This document shows, in pieces, positions 44,964 to 54,526 of a stretch of DNA of 64,000 nucleotides. The position numbers were made by a program, and so were the translations under genes. The first letter of the stretch is position 1. Each line of letters starts with the position of its first letter. The stretch is from Streptomyces sp. HUAS CB01 (lineage in GTDB: Bacteria; Actinomycetota; Actinomycetes; Streptomycetales; Streptomycetaceae). The notes beneath the pieces are model-generated. The model saw only the letters and a program-made list of their open reading frames with translations, had not been told where the DNA came from and ran no database searches. The DNA lies in assembly GCF_030406905.1 (NCBI RefSeq), contig NZ_CP129137.1, forward strand, positions 5,662,001 to 5,726,000. Reading direction: 5' to 3'.

Positions 44964-45698
44964 ATGTCAGACCGGAGTGACCAGCGGCCGGGCGCGAACG
45001 GACCCGAGGACCCGTGGGCCCCGCCGGAGCGCCGCACCCCGCAGGACCAGGACAAGGTCGAACTGGGCAAGCAGGACGGCCCGGGGCGCGGCGGCACCTC
45101 GCCGGCCGGCCCGTCGGGCGTCCACGACCAGCCGACGATCACCTCCATGCCCGGCGGCGATCCCTTCGCGGCTCCCGGTACCGGGTCGGGCGCCGGCGGT
45201 GACGGGGGCGCCGTACCCCCGCCGCCGATCGCCCCGGGCGGACCCGGGCAGACGGCGCCGGGCCCGTACGGCTATCCCGCCGGTGCGCCGGGCGGCACGT
45301 ACGGCGGCCCGTCCTACGGGGCGCACGCCGGCTACCCGGGCCATGGCGGCTACGGGGCGGGCGGCTGGGCCCCGCCCCCGGCGAACGGCATGGGCATCGC
45401 GGCGCTGGTGCTCGGCATCATCGCCGTCGTGGGGTTCTGCATGTACGGCCTCGGCATCGTCCTCGGAATCCTGGCGCTGATCTTCGGCTTCATCGGTCGC
45501 GCCCGTGCGCAGCGCGGCGAGGCGAACAACGGCGGCATGGCGCTCGCCGGGATCATCCTCGGCGCGATCGGCATCGTGGTCAGCGCCGCCTTCCTCGGTT
45601 TCCTGATCTGGGCGGTCGCGAACGATCCGGAGATCCTCGAGCGGTCCGAGGACGACCCCTGGTCGACGACGCTGACCGTGGCCACGGCGACGCGCTGA
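44964..45698 (+). CDS. DUF4190 domain membrane protein
   Basis: 244 residues. The first ~140 are a Gly/Pro/Tyr-rich disordered cytoplasmic part. Two membrane helices (GMGIAALVLGIIAVVGFCMY and MALAGIILGAIGIVVSAAFL) enclose the conserved DUF4190 loop GRARAQRGEANNGG. Function is unknown. ATG 44964 follows GGGGGAGG. Confidence 0.88.
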   Translation: MSDRSDQRPGANGPEDPWAPPERRTPQDQDKVELGKQDGPGRGGTSPAGPSGVHDQPTITSMPGGDPFAAPGTGSGAGGDGGAVPPPPIAPGGPGQTAPGPYGYPAGAPGGTYGGPSYGAHAGYPGHGGYGAGGWAPPPANGMGIAALVLGIIAVVGFCMYGLGIVLGILALIFGFIGRARAQRGEANNGGMALAGIILGAIGIVVSAAFLGFLIWAVANDPEILERSEDDPWSTTLTVATATR

Positions 45699-45787
45699 GC
45701 CGGACGGTCCCCCGCGCCGCCCGGCCCCGCCCGCCGCCGGAACCCCCGTACCCCGGTCGACCCCGGGAGGCGAGGCACCGGGGTCCT

Positions 45788-46357
45788 TCACTCCGTCCGG
45801 CCCGTCCTCAGCCGCTCCCGCACCTCCATCAGCGCGAAGCCGAGCAGATTCAGCCCGCGCCAGCGCGCCGGGTCGCGCGCCCGCTCGTCGTCGGCCGCGA
45901 GGCCTATGCCCCATATGCGGTCCATCGGACTCGCCTCCACCAGCACCCGCTCGCCCGTGCCGAGCAGGAACGCGGACAGCTCGGGGTGCTGCGAGAACTT
46001 GTGGACGTTGCCCTCGACGACGATGCCGAAGCGCTCGCGCTCCCACGTGACGTCGCTGAAGCCGCGCACGAGCCGGCCTTCCTTCTTCGCCTGGGCCGGG
46101 CTCGCGGCAGCCACGGCCCTGCTCTCCGCCTCCGCGTCGCCGAAGAGGCGCGCCTTGCGGGCCATCATCCAGTGCTCGGCGGTCGCGTACTCGACTCCGT
46201 CAACCGTGAACGGAGCGGGCCACCACTGGCTCAGACAACTGGCGCCGACGGCACCGTCGGGCCGCGGCCTGTGGCCCCAGAAGTGCAGCCATCTGACCCG
46301 CCCGCCATTCCTGACCTGCTCCATCAGCCCCGCGGCCGACGCGTCGGTGATCCCCAT
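45788..46357 (-). CDS. NADAR family (YbiA-like) protein
   Basis: 189 residues. The NADAR signature is clear: HFWGHRPRPDGAVGASCLSQ, then WWPAPFTVDGVEYATAEHWM and MARKARLFGD. YbiA-type enzymes cleave the N-glycosidic bond of early riboflavin intermediates; other NADAR proteins remove ADP-ribose from guanine (family knowledge). ATG 46357 fits homologues; GTG 46381 has a better ribosome site (GGAG). Confidence 0.87.
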   Translation of the reverse strand: MGITDASAAGLMEQVRNGGRVRWLHFWGHRPRPDGAVGASCLSQWWPAPFTVDGVEYATAEHWMMARKARLFGDAEAESRAVAAASPAQAKKEGRLVRGFSDVTWERERFGIVVEGNVHKFSQHPELSAFLLGTGERVLVEASPMDRIWGIGLAADDERARDPARWRGLNLLGFALMEVRERLRTGRTE

Positions 46358-46532
46358 GCACGCGAGTCTGGCATCCGCCACTGACACTCCGTCCGGGGAT
46401 TTCCCCCCTGGCGCGACACATGGTCGACCGATTCCGTCGCGTAACCAAAAGGCAACTACGGAATCACTTGTTGGCGAAGTGGAGCTCTGTCAGGATCGGC
46501 ACTCACTTCGATCTGGAACTACGGAGAGCGTC

Positions 46533-48047
46533 ATGGGCAACCGCTTCCAGGTGCAGGACCGTTTCAAGGACGGCGCACAGTACATCGACGGAAGGCTGCG
46601 CCCCGGCACATCGGGACGTAACCACGCAATCGTAGACCCCGCCACCGGGGAGCAGGTGCTCGCCTACGACCTGGCGGGCACCGACGACGTCGATGCCGCC
46701 GTCGCCGCGGCCCGGGCGGCGTTCCCCGGCTGGGCCGGCGCGACGCCCGGCGAGCGCTCCGACGCCCTGCACCGCTTCGCGTCCGTGCTCGCCGAGCAGG
46801 CCGAGGACCTCGCCCAGGCGGAATCGCTCCAGTGCGGGAAGCCGATCAAGCTGAGCCGGGAGTTCGACGTCCCCGGGACCGTCGACAACACCGCCTTCTT
46901 CGCGGGGGCCGCGCGCCACCTCCAGGGCCAGTCCGCGGGCGAGTACAGCGGAGACCACACGTCGTACGTACGCCGGGAGCCGATCGGCGTCGTCGGCTCC
47001 GTCGCGCCCTGGAACTACCCGCTCCAGATGGCCGCCTGGAAGGTCCTCCCGGCCATCGCCGCGGGCAACACCATCGTCCTCAAGCCCGCCGAGATCACAC
47101 CTCTGACCTCGCTGATGTTCGCCCAGGCCGCCACCGAGGCGGGCATCCCCGACGGCGTCCTCAACATCGTCACCGGCACCGGCAGGGAGGCGGGCGAGCA
47201 CCTGGTCGCACACCCGGACGTGGCCATGACCTCGTTCACCGGCTCGACGCCCGTCGGCAAGCGGGTCGCCGAGGTCGCCACGGCCACCGTCAAGCGGCTC
47301 CATCTGGAACTCGGCGGCAAGGCCCCGTTCGTCGTGTTCGACGACGCCGACCTCGAGGCCGCCGTGCACGGGGCGGTCGCCGGCGCACTGATCAACAGCG
47401 GTCAGGACTGCACCGCGGCGACCCGCGTCTACGTCCAGCGCCCCCTCCACGACGCCTTCGTCGCCGGAGTCGCCGACCTGATGGCGACCGTCCGGCTCGG
47501 CGACCCCTTCGACCCGTCCACCGACCTCGGCCCGCTCGTCTCGCACGCCCAGCGCGACCGGGTCGCCGGCTTCGTCGACCGGGCCCGCTCGTACGCCACC
47601 GTGGTCACCGGCGGCAAGGCACCCGGCGGTGACCTGGCGAAGGGCGCCTACTACCTCCCCACGCTGATCTCCGGCGCCGCCCAGGACAGCGAGGTCGTCC
47701 AGTCCGAGATCTTCGGACCCGTCCTGGTGGTCCTGCCGTTCGACTCCGACGACGAGGGCATCGCGCTCGCCAACGACACCCCGTACGGGCTCGCCGCCTC
47801 CGCCTGGAGTCGTGACGTGTACCGCACGGGCCGCGCCACCCGCGAGATCAAGGCGGGCTGCGTGTGGGTCAACGACCACATCCCGATCATCAGCGAGATG
47901 CCCCACGGCGGCTACAAGGCCAGCGGGTTCGGCAAGGACATGTCGGTGTACTCCTTCGAGGAGTACACGCAGGTCAAGCATGTGATGTACGACAACACCG
48001 CGGTGGTCAGGAAGGACTGGCACCGCACGATCTTCGGGGACCGATAG
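46533..48047 (+). CDS. Gamma-aminobutyraldehyde dehydrogenase
   Basis: 504 residues. ALDH motifs WNYPLQMAAWKVLPAIAAGN, HLELGGKAPFVVFDDADLEA and SGQDCTAATRVYV (catalytic Cys) are intact. It directly precedes the Pot genes (52-bp gap), so it probably heads a polyamine uptake and catabolism operon. It is a diverged paralogue of the dehydrogenase at 40.4 kb, sharing the C-terminal MPHGG-K-SGxGKD pattern. Confidence 0.92.
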   Translation: MGNRFQVQDRFKDGAQYIDGRLRPGTSGRNHAIVDPATGEQVLAYDLAGTDDVDAAVAAARAAFPGWAGATPGERSDALHRFASVLAEQAEDLAQAESLQCGKPIKLSREFDVPGTVDNTAFFAGAARHLQGQSAGEYSGDHTSYVRREPIGVVGSVAPWNYPLQMAAWKVLPAIAAGNTIVLKPAEITPLTSLMFAQAATEAGIPDGVLNIVTGTGREAGEHLVAHPDVAMTSFTGSTPVGKRVAEVATATVKRLHLELGGKAPFVVFDDADLEAAVHGAVAGALINSGQDCTAATRVYVQRPLHDAFVAGVADLMATVRLGDPFDPSTDLGPLVSHAQRDRVAGFVDRARSYATVVTGGKAPGGDLAKGAYYLPTLISGAAQDSEVVQSEIFGPVLVVLPFDSDDEGIALANDTPYGLAASAWSRDVYRTGRATREIKAGCVWVNDHIPIISEMPHGGYKASGFGKDMSVYSFEEYTQVKHVMYDNTAVVRKDWHRTIFGDR

Positions 48048-48099
48048 CAGCCACTGCCGTACGACCGACGGCGACCCATCCCGAAAGGCAACACAGCGC

Positions 48100-49350
48100 A
48101 TGAAGCAGTACCAGCCCGAGCGCCTCTCGGAGGCCCAGGTGGCCGCTATGCGGCGGAGCTTGAGGAACGGCCGGGGCGCGCTCTCCCGCCGCTCCCTGCT
48201 GCGAGCGACGGGCATAGGCGCGCTCACCATAGGTGGCATGGGCGCGCTGAGCGCGTGCGGTATCCCGCCCGCCAAGCGCGAGGGCGAAGGGGCGGCGGCC
48301 TCCGACGACCACTCGGCCCGGGAGAAGCAGATCACCTTCTCCAACTGGACGCAGTACATCGACATCAGCGAGGACGAGAAGAGCCACCCGACGCTCGACG
48401 CGTTCACCAAGCGCACCGGGATCAGCGTCAAGTACACCGAGGACATCAACGACAACGTCGAGTTCTTCGGCAAGATCCGGCCGCAGCTCGCCGCCGGGCA
48501 GGAGACCGGGCGCGACCTGATCAACGTCACCGACTGGCTCGCCGCCCGCATCATCCGCCTGGGCTGGGCGCAGAAGCTCGACCCCGCCAACCTGCCGCAC
48601 GCATACGCCCATCTGTCGCCGCAGTTCCGCAGCCCGGACTGGGACCCGGGGCGGGCCTACTCGTACCCCTGGACCGGGATCTCCACCGTCATCGCCTACA
48701 ACTCCAAGGCGACCGGCGGCCGGAGGATCGAGAGCGTCTCCCAGCTGCTCGAGGACAAGTCGCTGCGGGGCCGGGTCGCCTGCCTGTCCGAGATGCGCGA
48801 CACCATCGGGATGACCCTGCTCGACATGGGCAAGGACCCGGGCAAGGTCACCGGCGACGACTACAACGCGGCGATCGCGAAGGTCCAGAGGGCGGTGGAC
48901 ACCAAGCAGATCCGCCGCTTCACCGGCAACGACTACACCTCCGACCTGGACAAGGGCGACATCGCCGCGTGTCTGGCCTGGGCCGGCGACCTCGTCCAGC
49001 TCCGCGTGGACAACCCCGACATCCAGTTCGTCATCCCCGACGCCGGCTACATGACCTCCAGCGACAACCTGATGGTCCCGGCCAGGGCCCGGCACAAGAC
49101 CAACGCCGAGAAGCTCATCGACTACTACTACGAGCTCCCGGTCGCGGCCCAGCTCGCCGCCTACATCAACTACGTCTGCCCGGTCGAGGGCGTCGGCCCC
49201 GAGCTCGCCAAGATCGACCCGGCGCTCGCCAAGAACACGCTGATCCTCCCGGACAAGGCCATGGCCGCGAAGTCCCATGCCTTCCGCTCGCTCAGCAGCG
49301 AGGAAGAGACGGCGTACGAAGAGAAGTTCGCCAAGCTCATCGGCGCCTGA
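48100..49350 (+). CDS. potD: Polyamine ABC transporter substrate-binding lipoprotein (PotD-like)
   Basis: 416 residues. The N-terminus has a twin-arginine motif SRRSLLRATG followed by a lipobox LSAC (GALSACG), so it is probably Tat-exported and lipid-anchored. The binding domain (ITFSNWTQYIDISEDEKSHP, DLINVTDWLAARIIRLGWAQ, WTGISTVIAYNSKATGG) is PotD/PotF-like and should bind spermidine or putrescine. Followed by potA after 47 bp. Confidence 0.92.
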   Translation: MKQYQPERLSEAQVAAMRRSLRNGRGALSRRSLLRATGIGALTIGGMGALSACGIPPAKREGEGAAASDDHSAREKQITFSNWTQYIDISEDEKSHPTLDAFTKRTGISVKYTEDINDNVEFFGKIRPQLAAGQETGRDLINVTDWLAARIIRLGWAQKLDPANLPHAYAHLSPQFRSPDWDPGRAYSYPWTGISTVIAYNSKATGGRRIESVSQLLEDKSLRGRVACLSEMRDTIGMTLLDMGKDPGKVTGDDYNAAIAKVQRAVDTKQIRRFTGNDYTSDLDKGDIAACLAWAGDLVQLRVDNPDIQFVIPDAGYMTSSDNLMVPARARHKTNAEKLIDYYYELPVAAQLAAYINYVCPVEGVGPELAKIDPALAKNTLILPDKAMAAKSHAFRSLSSEEETAYEEKFAKLIGA

Positions 49351-49397
49351 CCCCTCCTGCTTCCCTGCTCCCCTCTCGACACCTGGGACCGCGATCC

Positions 49398-50549
49398 ATG
49401 ACTGACAAGACAGCGGGCGGAGACGTCCGCCTCACCGGGATCAGCAAGACCTACGGCTCGTTCACGGCCGTGCACCCGCTGGACCTGACCGTCCCCGAGG
49501 GCTCGTTCTTCGCCCTGCTCGGCGCCTCCGGCTGCGGCAAGACCACCACCCTGCGGATGATCGCCGGCCTGGAGGACCCCACCACCGGCTCCGTGTTCCT
49601 CGGCGACAAGGACGTCACCGACCTGCCGCCGTACAAGCGCCCGGTGAACACCGTCTTCCAGAGCTATGCCCTCTTCCCGCACCTGACCATCTACGAGAAC
49701 GTCGCCTTCGGGCTGCGCCGCCGCGGCATCAAGTCCGTGAAGAAGCAGGTCGACGAGATGCTGGAGCTCGTCCAGCTCGGCGACAAGGCCAGGCACAAGC
49801 CGCACCAGCTCTCCGGCGGCCAGCAGCAGCGCGTCGCCGTCGCCCGCGCGCTCATCAACCACCCGCAGGTGCTGCTGCTGGACGAGCCGCTCGGCGCCCT
49901 CGACCTCAAGCTGCGGCGCCAGATGCAGCTGGAGCTCAAGCGCATCCAGACCGAGGTCGGCATCACCTTCGTCCACGTCACCCACGACCAGGAGGAGGCC
50001 ATGACCATGGCCGACACGGTCGCGGTGATGAACGGGGGCCGGGTCGAGCAGCTCGGCGCCCCGTCCGAGCTCTACGAGAACCCGCAGACGACGTTCGTCG
50101 CCAACTTCCTCGGCACCTCCAACCTCATCGAGGCCGAGGTCGCGGAGGCCGCCGGCGGACAGGTCGTGGTCACCGCCGCCGACGCCAAGCTGCGGCTGCC
50201 CGCCGCGCGCTGTGCCACCCGGCCCCGTACCGGAGGCAAACTCCTCGTGGGCGTCCGGCCCGAGAAGATGTCCCTGGCGCACGCCGACGACGCCGGTGAC
50301 ATCGCCGACGGCCGCAACCGGTTCACCGGGAAGATCGCGGACTCCAGCTTCATCGGCGTCTCCACCCAGTTCGTCATCGACAGCCCGGTCTGCCCGGAGC
50401 TCGAGGTGTACGTCCAGAACATCGAGAGGGACCCCCGCCTGGTACCCGGCGCCGAGGTCGTCCTGCACTGGAATCCCGAGCACACGTTCGGCCTCGACGC
50501 GGCTCAGGACATAGACGCGGGCGTGGAGACGGTGGAGGAGTCCGCATGA
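49398..50549 (+). CDS. potA: Polyamine ABC transporter ATP-binding protein
   Basis: 383 residues. Walker [10 protein letters not shown], signature [15 protein letters not shown], Walker [12 protein letters not shown] and H-loop [14 protein letters not shown] are intact, then a TOBE domain from about 285 ([28 protein letters not shown]). Energises the potBC channel. The stop overlaps potB's ATG (ATGA). Confidence 0.95.
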   Translation: MTDKTAGGDVRLTGISKTYGSFTAVHPLDLTVPEGSFFALLGASGCGKTTTLRMIAGLEDPTTGSVFLGDKDVTDLPPYKRPVNTVFQSYALFPHLTIYENVAFGLRRRGIKSVKKQVDEMLELVQLGDKARHKPHQLSGGQQQRVAVARALINHPQVLLLDEPLGALDLKLRRQMQLELKRIQTEVGITFVHVTHDQEEAMTMADTVAVMNGGRVEQLGAPSELYENPQTTFVANFLGTSNLIEAEVAEAAGGQVVVTAADAKLRLPAARCATRPRTGGKLLVGVRPEKMSLAHADDAGDIADGRNRFTGKIADSSFIGVSTQFVIDSPVCPELEVYVQNIERDPRLVPGAEVVLHWNPEHTFGLDAAQDIDAGVETVEESA

Positions 50550-51481
50550 CCGTCACCGAGGCACCCCCGGCCTCGCCCGCGCCCGCCGCCCCCGAGCCGG
50601 TCCTGCGCAAGCAGCCGGTGCGCCGGAAGCTGGTGCCGTACTGGCTGCTCCTGCCGGGCATCCTGTGGTTGCTGGTCTTCTTCGCCCTGCCGATGGTCTA
50701 CCAGGCCTCGACCTCGGTGCAGACCGGCTCCCTGGAGAAGGGCTTCCAGGTCACCTGGCACTTCCAGACGTACTGGGAGGCCCTCAGCGAGTACTACCCG
50801 CAGTTCCTGCGGTCGGTGCTGTACGCCGGCACGGCCACGATCCTGTGTCTGCTGCTCGGCTATCCGCTGGCGTACCTCATCGCGTTCAAGGCGGGACGCT
50901 GGCGCAATCTGCTGCTGGTGCTGGTCATCGCGCCGTTCTTCACCAGCTTCCTCATCCGGACGCTCGCGTGGAAGACGATCCTCGCGGACGGCGGCCCGGT
51001 CGTGGACGTCCTCAACACCGTCGGCTTCCTCGACGTGACCGGCTGGCTCGGGATGACCGAGGGGAACCGAGTGCTGGCCACCCCGCTCGCCGTGGTCACC
51101 GGTCTGACCTACAACTTCCTGCCGTTCATGATCCTGCCGCTGTACACCTCGCTGGAGCGGATCGACCCGCGGCTCCACGAGGCCGCGGGAGACCTCTACG
51201 CCAGGCCGTCGACCGTCTTCCGCAGGGTGACCTTTCCGCTGTCGATGCCGGGTGTGGTCTCCGGGACGCTGCTGACCTTCATCCCGGCGAGCGGCGACTA
51301 CGTCAACGCCGAACTGCTCGGCTCCACGGACACCCGGATGGTCGGCAACGTCATCCAGTCGCAGTTCCTGCGGGTGCTCGACTATCCGACCGCAGCCGCG
51401 CTGTCGTTCATTCTCATGGCCGTCGTGCTGATCATGGTGACGGTCTACATCCGCCGGGCCGGTACGGAGGATCTCGTCTGA
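50546..51481 (+). CDS. potB: Polyamine ABC transporter permease (PotB-like)
   Basis: 311 residues with six membrane segments and the EAA loop (HEAAGDLYARPSTVFRRVTF). A Pro/Ala-rich N-terminus precedes the first helix (YWLLLPGILWLLVFFALPMV). Forms the membrane channel with PotC. One-base overlap with potC (TGATG form). Confidence 0.94.
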   Translation: MTVTEAPPASPAPAAPEPVLRKQPVRRKLVPYWLLLPGILWLLVFFALPMVYQASTSVQTGSLEKGFQVTWHFQTYWEALSEYYPQFLRSVLYAGTATILCLLLGYPLAYLIAFKAGRWRNLLLVLVIAPFFTSFLIRTLAWKTILADGGPVVDVLNTVGFLDVTGWLGMTEGNRVLATPLAVVTGLTYNFLPFMILPLYTSLERIDPRLHEAAGDLYARPSTVFRRVTFPLSMPGVVSGTLLTFIPASGDYVNAELLGSTDTRMVGNVIQSQFLRVLDYPTAAALSFILMAVVLIMVTVYIRRAGTEDLV

Positions 51482-52293
51482 TGCTGCGACTCTCGACGAC
51501 GTGGATACGACGCAACCTGGTCGTGATCGCGGGTCTGCTCACGCTCGCCTACCTGGTGCTGCCGAACATCATCGTGATGGTGTTCTCCTTCAACAAGCCG
51601 GCCGGGCGCTTCAACTACTCCTGGCGGGAGTTCTCCACCGACGCGTGGAAGGACCCGTGCGGTGTGGCCGACATGTGCGACTCGCTCAGCCTGTCGCTGT
51701 GGATCGCGCTCTGGGCGACGATCGGCGCCACGGTCCTCGGCTCGATGATCGCCTTCGCGCTCGTCCGCTACCGCTTCCGGGCCCGCGGGGCGATCAACTC
51801 CCTGATCTTCCTGCCCATGGCGATGCCCGAGGTCGTGATGGCGGCCTCGCTGCTGACGCTCTTCCTCAACCTGGGGGCGGAGCTGGGCCCGACGACCATC
51901 CTCATCGCGCACACCATGTTCTGCCTCAGCTTCGTCGTGGTGGCGGTCAAGGCCCGGGTGATGTCGATGGACCCGAGGCTGGAGGAGGCCGCCAGGGACC
52001 TCTACGCGGGACCGGTGCAGACCTTCCTGCGGGTCACACTGCCGATCGCGGCGCCCGGCATCGCCGCGGGCGCGATGCTCGCCTTCGCGCTCTCGTTCGA
52101 CGACTTCATCATCACCAACTTCAACTCGGGCAACACCGTCACCTTCCCGATGTTCGTCTGGGGCTCCGCCCAGCGCGGTACGCCCGTGCAGATCAACGTC
52201 ATCGGTACGGCCATGTTCGCCCTCGCCGTCATCGTCGTCGTCGCCGGCCAGGTCATCAGCGGCCGGCGGAGGAAGACGGCACTGCCCAAGTAG
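51481..52293 (+). CDS. potC: Polyamine ABC transporter permease (PotC-like)
   Basis: 270 residues, six membrane segments, EAA loop EEAARDLYAGPVQTFLRVTL. The first periplasmic loop carries a CGVADMC segment whose two cysteines may form a disulfide. Last gene of the transporter set, followed by the amine oxidoreductase 21 bp on. Confidence 0.94.
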   Translation: MLRLSTTWIRRNLVVIAGLLTLAYLVLPNIIVMVFSFNKPAGRFNYSWREFSTDAWKDPCGVADMCDSLSLSLWIALWATIGATVLGSMIAFALVRYRFRARGAINSLIFLPMAMPEVVMAASLLTLFLNLGAELGPTTILIAHTMFCLSFVVVAVKARVMSMDPRLEEAARDLYAGPVQTFLRVTLPIAAPGIAAGAMLAFALSFDDFIITNFNSGNTVTFPMFVWGSAQRGTPVQINVIGTAMFALAVIVVVAGQVISGRRRKTALPK

Positions 52294-52314
52294 CACCCCG
52301 AAGGAGTGGAAACC

Positions 52315-53727
52315 ATGGCCCCAGCAGCCATGACCTTTGCCTCATCACTCTCGGACGCCCAGCCCGTCCCGTTCTGGCTGGAAGACCCCGGCAAGCCCGC
52401 CGCCCTGCCCGCCCTCACCGGCGACGAGAAGACCGATCTGCTCGTCGTCGGCGGCGGCTACAGCGGACTGTGGACCGCGCTGCTCGCCAAGGAGCGCGAC
52501 CCGCAGCGGGATGTCGTCCTGATCGAGGGGCGCGAGGTGGGCTGGGCCGCCTCGGGCCGCAACGGCGGCTTCTGCGCAGCGTCCCTGACCCACGGTCTCG
52601 CCAACGGGCTGGCCCGCTGGCCGGGCGACATGGCGAAGCTCGAGGACCTCGGCGCGCGCAACCTCGACGCCATCGAGGCCGCCGTCGCCGCGTACGGCAT
52701 CGACTGCGACTTCGAGCGCACCGGCGAGATCGACGTGGCGACCGAGCCACACCAGCTCGACGAGCTCCGCGAGATGCACGAGGAGGCCGGCCGGCTCGGC
52801 TTCGGCGGCCTGGAACTGCTGGACCGCGACGCCGTGCGCGCCGAGGTCGACTCGCCGACCTTCCTCGGCGGGTTGTGGGACCGGGAGGGGGTGGCCATGC
52901 TCCACCCGGCCAGACTCGCCTGGGGTCTGAAGCGGGCCTGCCTCGACCTCGGTGTACGGATCTACGAGAACACCCGGGCCCTCGACCTGTCCTCGGCGGG
53001 CGCCGGCATGGCCGTGCGCACGTCCTACGGCCGGGTCTTCGCCCGCCGGGTCGCGCTCGGCACGAACGTCTTCCCGTCGCTCGTCAAGCGGATCCGCCCG
53101 TACACCGTGCCGGTGTACGACTACGCGCTGATGACCGAGCCGCTCTCGGCCGAGCAGCGCGACGCCGTCGGGTGGCGCAACCGGCAGGGCCTCGGCGACA
53201 GCGCCAACCAGTTCCACTACTTCCGGATCACCGCCGAGGGCCGGATCCTGTGGGGCGGCTACGACGCGATCTACCCGTACGGCGGGAAGGTCACCGCAGA
53301 GCTGGACCACCGGCCGGAGACGTATCTGAAACTGGCGGGCCAGTTCTTCGAGTGCTTCCCGCAACTGGAGGGCCTGCGCTTCAGCCACGCCTGGGGCGGC
53401 GCGATCGACACCTGCTCGCGCTTCTCGGCGTTCTTCGGCACCGCGCACGGCGGAAAGGTCGCCTACGCCGCCGGGTACACCGGGCTCGGTGTGGGCGCCA
53501 CCCGCTTCGGCGCCGACGTGATGCTCGACCTGCTCGCCGGTGAGCGGACCGAGCGCACGGAGCTGGAGATGGTCCGCAGGAAGCCGCTGCCCTTCCCGCC
53601 GGAGCCGGTGGCCTGGGCGGGGATCGGCATCACCAAGTGGTCCCTGGCCCGGGCGGACGCCCGCGGCGGCCGGCGCAACCTGTGGCTGAGGGCGATGGAC
53701 CGCCTCGGACTCGGTTTCGACAGCTGA
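52315..53727 (+). CDS. FAD-dependent amine oxidoreductase (PuuB/DAO-like)
   Basis: 470 residues. N-terminal FAD dinucleotide motif LLVVGGGYSGLWTALLAKER, then GWAASGRNGGFCAASLTHGL, typical of DAO-fold enzymes such as gamma-glutamylputrescine oxidase. The C-terminal part has GKVAYAAGYTGLGVGATRFG, which closes the FAD site. Position after the Pot transporter suggests oxidation of putrescine or its glutamyl conjugate. No glutamylputrescine synthetase is in this window. ATG 52315 has AAGGAG eight bases upstream. Confidence 0.88.
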   Translation: MAPAAMTFASSLSDAQPVPFWLEDPGKPAALPALTGDEKTDLLVVGGGYSGLWTALLAKERDPQRDVVLIEGREVGWAASGRNGGFCAASLTHGLANGLARWPGDMAKLEDLGARNLDAIEAAVAAYGIDCDFERTGEIDVATEPHQLDELREMHEEAGRLGFGGLELLDRDAVRAEVDSPTFLGGLWDREGVAMLHPARLAWGLKRACLDLGVRIYENTRALDLSSAGAGMAVRTSYGRVFARRVALGTNVFPSLVKRIRPYTVPVYDYALMTEPLSAEQRDAVGWRNRQGLGDSANQFHYFRITAEGRILWGGYDAIYPYGGKVTAELDHRPETYLKLAGQFFECFPQLEGLRFSHAWGGAIDTCSRFSAFFGTAHGGKVAYAAGYTGLGVGATRFGADVMLDLLAGERTERTELEMVRRKPLPFPPEPVAWAGIGITKWSLARADARGGRRNLWLRAMDRLGLGFDS

Positions 53728-53933
53728 CACCTCGCCGGGTACGGCCGGCGGCCGCGCGCCACGGGGCGCCCGGCCGCCGGCCGTGCCGTGTCACGGTCGG
53801 TCGCGACCACCTCGGCGGATTTTCTCCACCGGTTTCCCGAACCCGCGTCATAGTGCGGACCGTTCCCGCTCTCCCCGGGTGAACGCACGGACCGCGCACG
53901 CGGCGAGGCGCACGGAACGGGAGGCTGTGGGAG

Positions 53934-54458
53934 ATGACGGGAACCGGGGGCCAGGGGGCCGGTGCGGCGGTGGACTGGCTGGTGTCGGCGGCGCCCGACC
54001 CCGACGACTGGCGCAGGCGTTGGGAGGGCGACCCCAGAGGCGTCGCCCTCTTTCCCACGGGGCGGCTCTGGGACGTGCTCGTCCTGCCCGGCGGGATCGC
54101 CGGGCCGACACTGGACGTGCTCACGCGGCTCACGGACCGGCCGGGACCGGTCCTCGCCGACTTCGGCGCGACCTCACGCGGCCGCGCGCCGGGGCCGCGC
54201 CTGGGCTTCTTCGTGCCGCCGGGCACGTCCGAGCGCTGGGTCGGCACGGGCACGCACGCCGTGGGGCCGGGCGCCTGGGTGGTACTGCCGTACCCGGGGC
54301 GCACCGCCGGGGGTGTGCGCTGGCTGGTTCTCCCGGACGGGTCGGGGACCCTCACCGACCCCGCACTGCTGGAGCTGTCGATGCACGAGGCGGCCGCGGT
54401 CGTCGCCGGAACCGACGGGGAGCGGGATGAAGGGCGAGGAGGCCGTCAGAGGTCTTGA
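53934..54458 (+). CDS. Hypothetical protein, weakly like prim-pol N-terminal domain
   Basis: 174 residues, Trp/Gly-rich (AVDWLVSAAPDPDDWRRRWE, VALFPTGRLWDVLVLPGGIA, VLPYPGRTAGGVRWLVLPDG). The FPTG...D pattern faintly resembles the bifunctional primase/polymerase N-terminal fold common in actinomycete proteins, but no catalytic triad can be assigned. No signal or membrane segment. The stop lies within the chitinase promoter. Confidence 0.65.
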   Translation: MTGTGGQGAGAAVDWLVSAAPDPDDWRRRWEGDPRGVALFPTGRLWDVLVLPGGIAGPTLDVLTRLTDRPGPVLADFGATSRGRAPGPRLGFFVPPGTSERWVGTGTHAVGPGAWVVLPYPGRTAGGVRWLVLPDGSGTLTDPALLELSMHEAAAVVAGTDGERDEGRGGRQRS

Positions 54459-54483
54459 CAAGCCGATTGGTCTGGACCATGTT
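54455..54483 (+). promoter_or_regulatory. Chitinase promoter with DasR-type operator
   Basis: TTGACA (54455-54460) and CATGTT (54478-54483) are spaced 17 bp. Between and overlapping the -10 is TTGGTCTGGACCAT (54467-54480), a close match to the dre consensus TGGTCTAGACCA bound by the N-acetylglucosamine regulator DasR and present before many Streptomyces chitinase genes. Confidence 0.85.
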
Positions 54484-54526
54484 GTGCGCGCTCCACTCCT
54501 CATCCCCCCACTCCCCGGAGGCAGTT

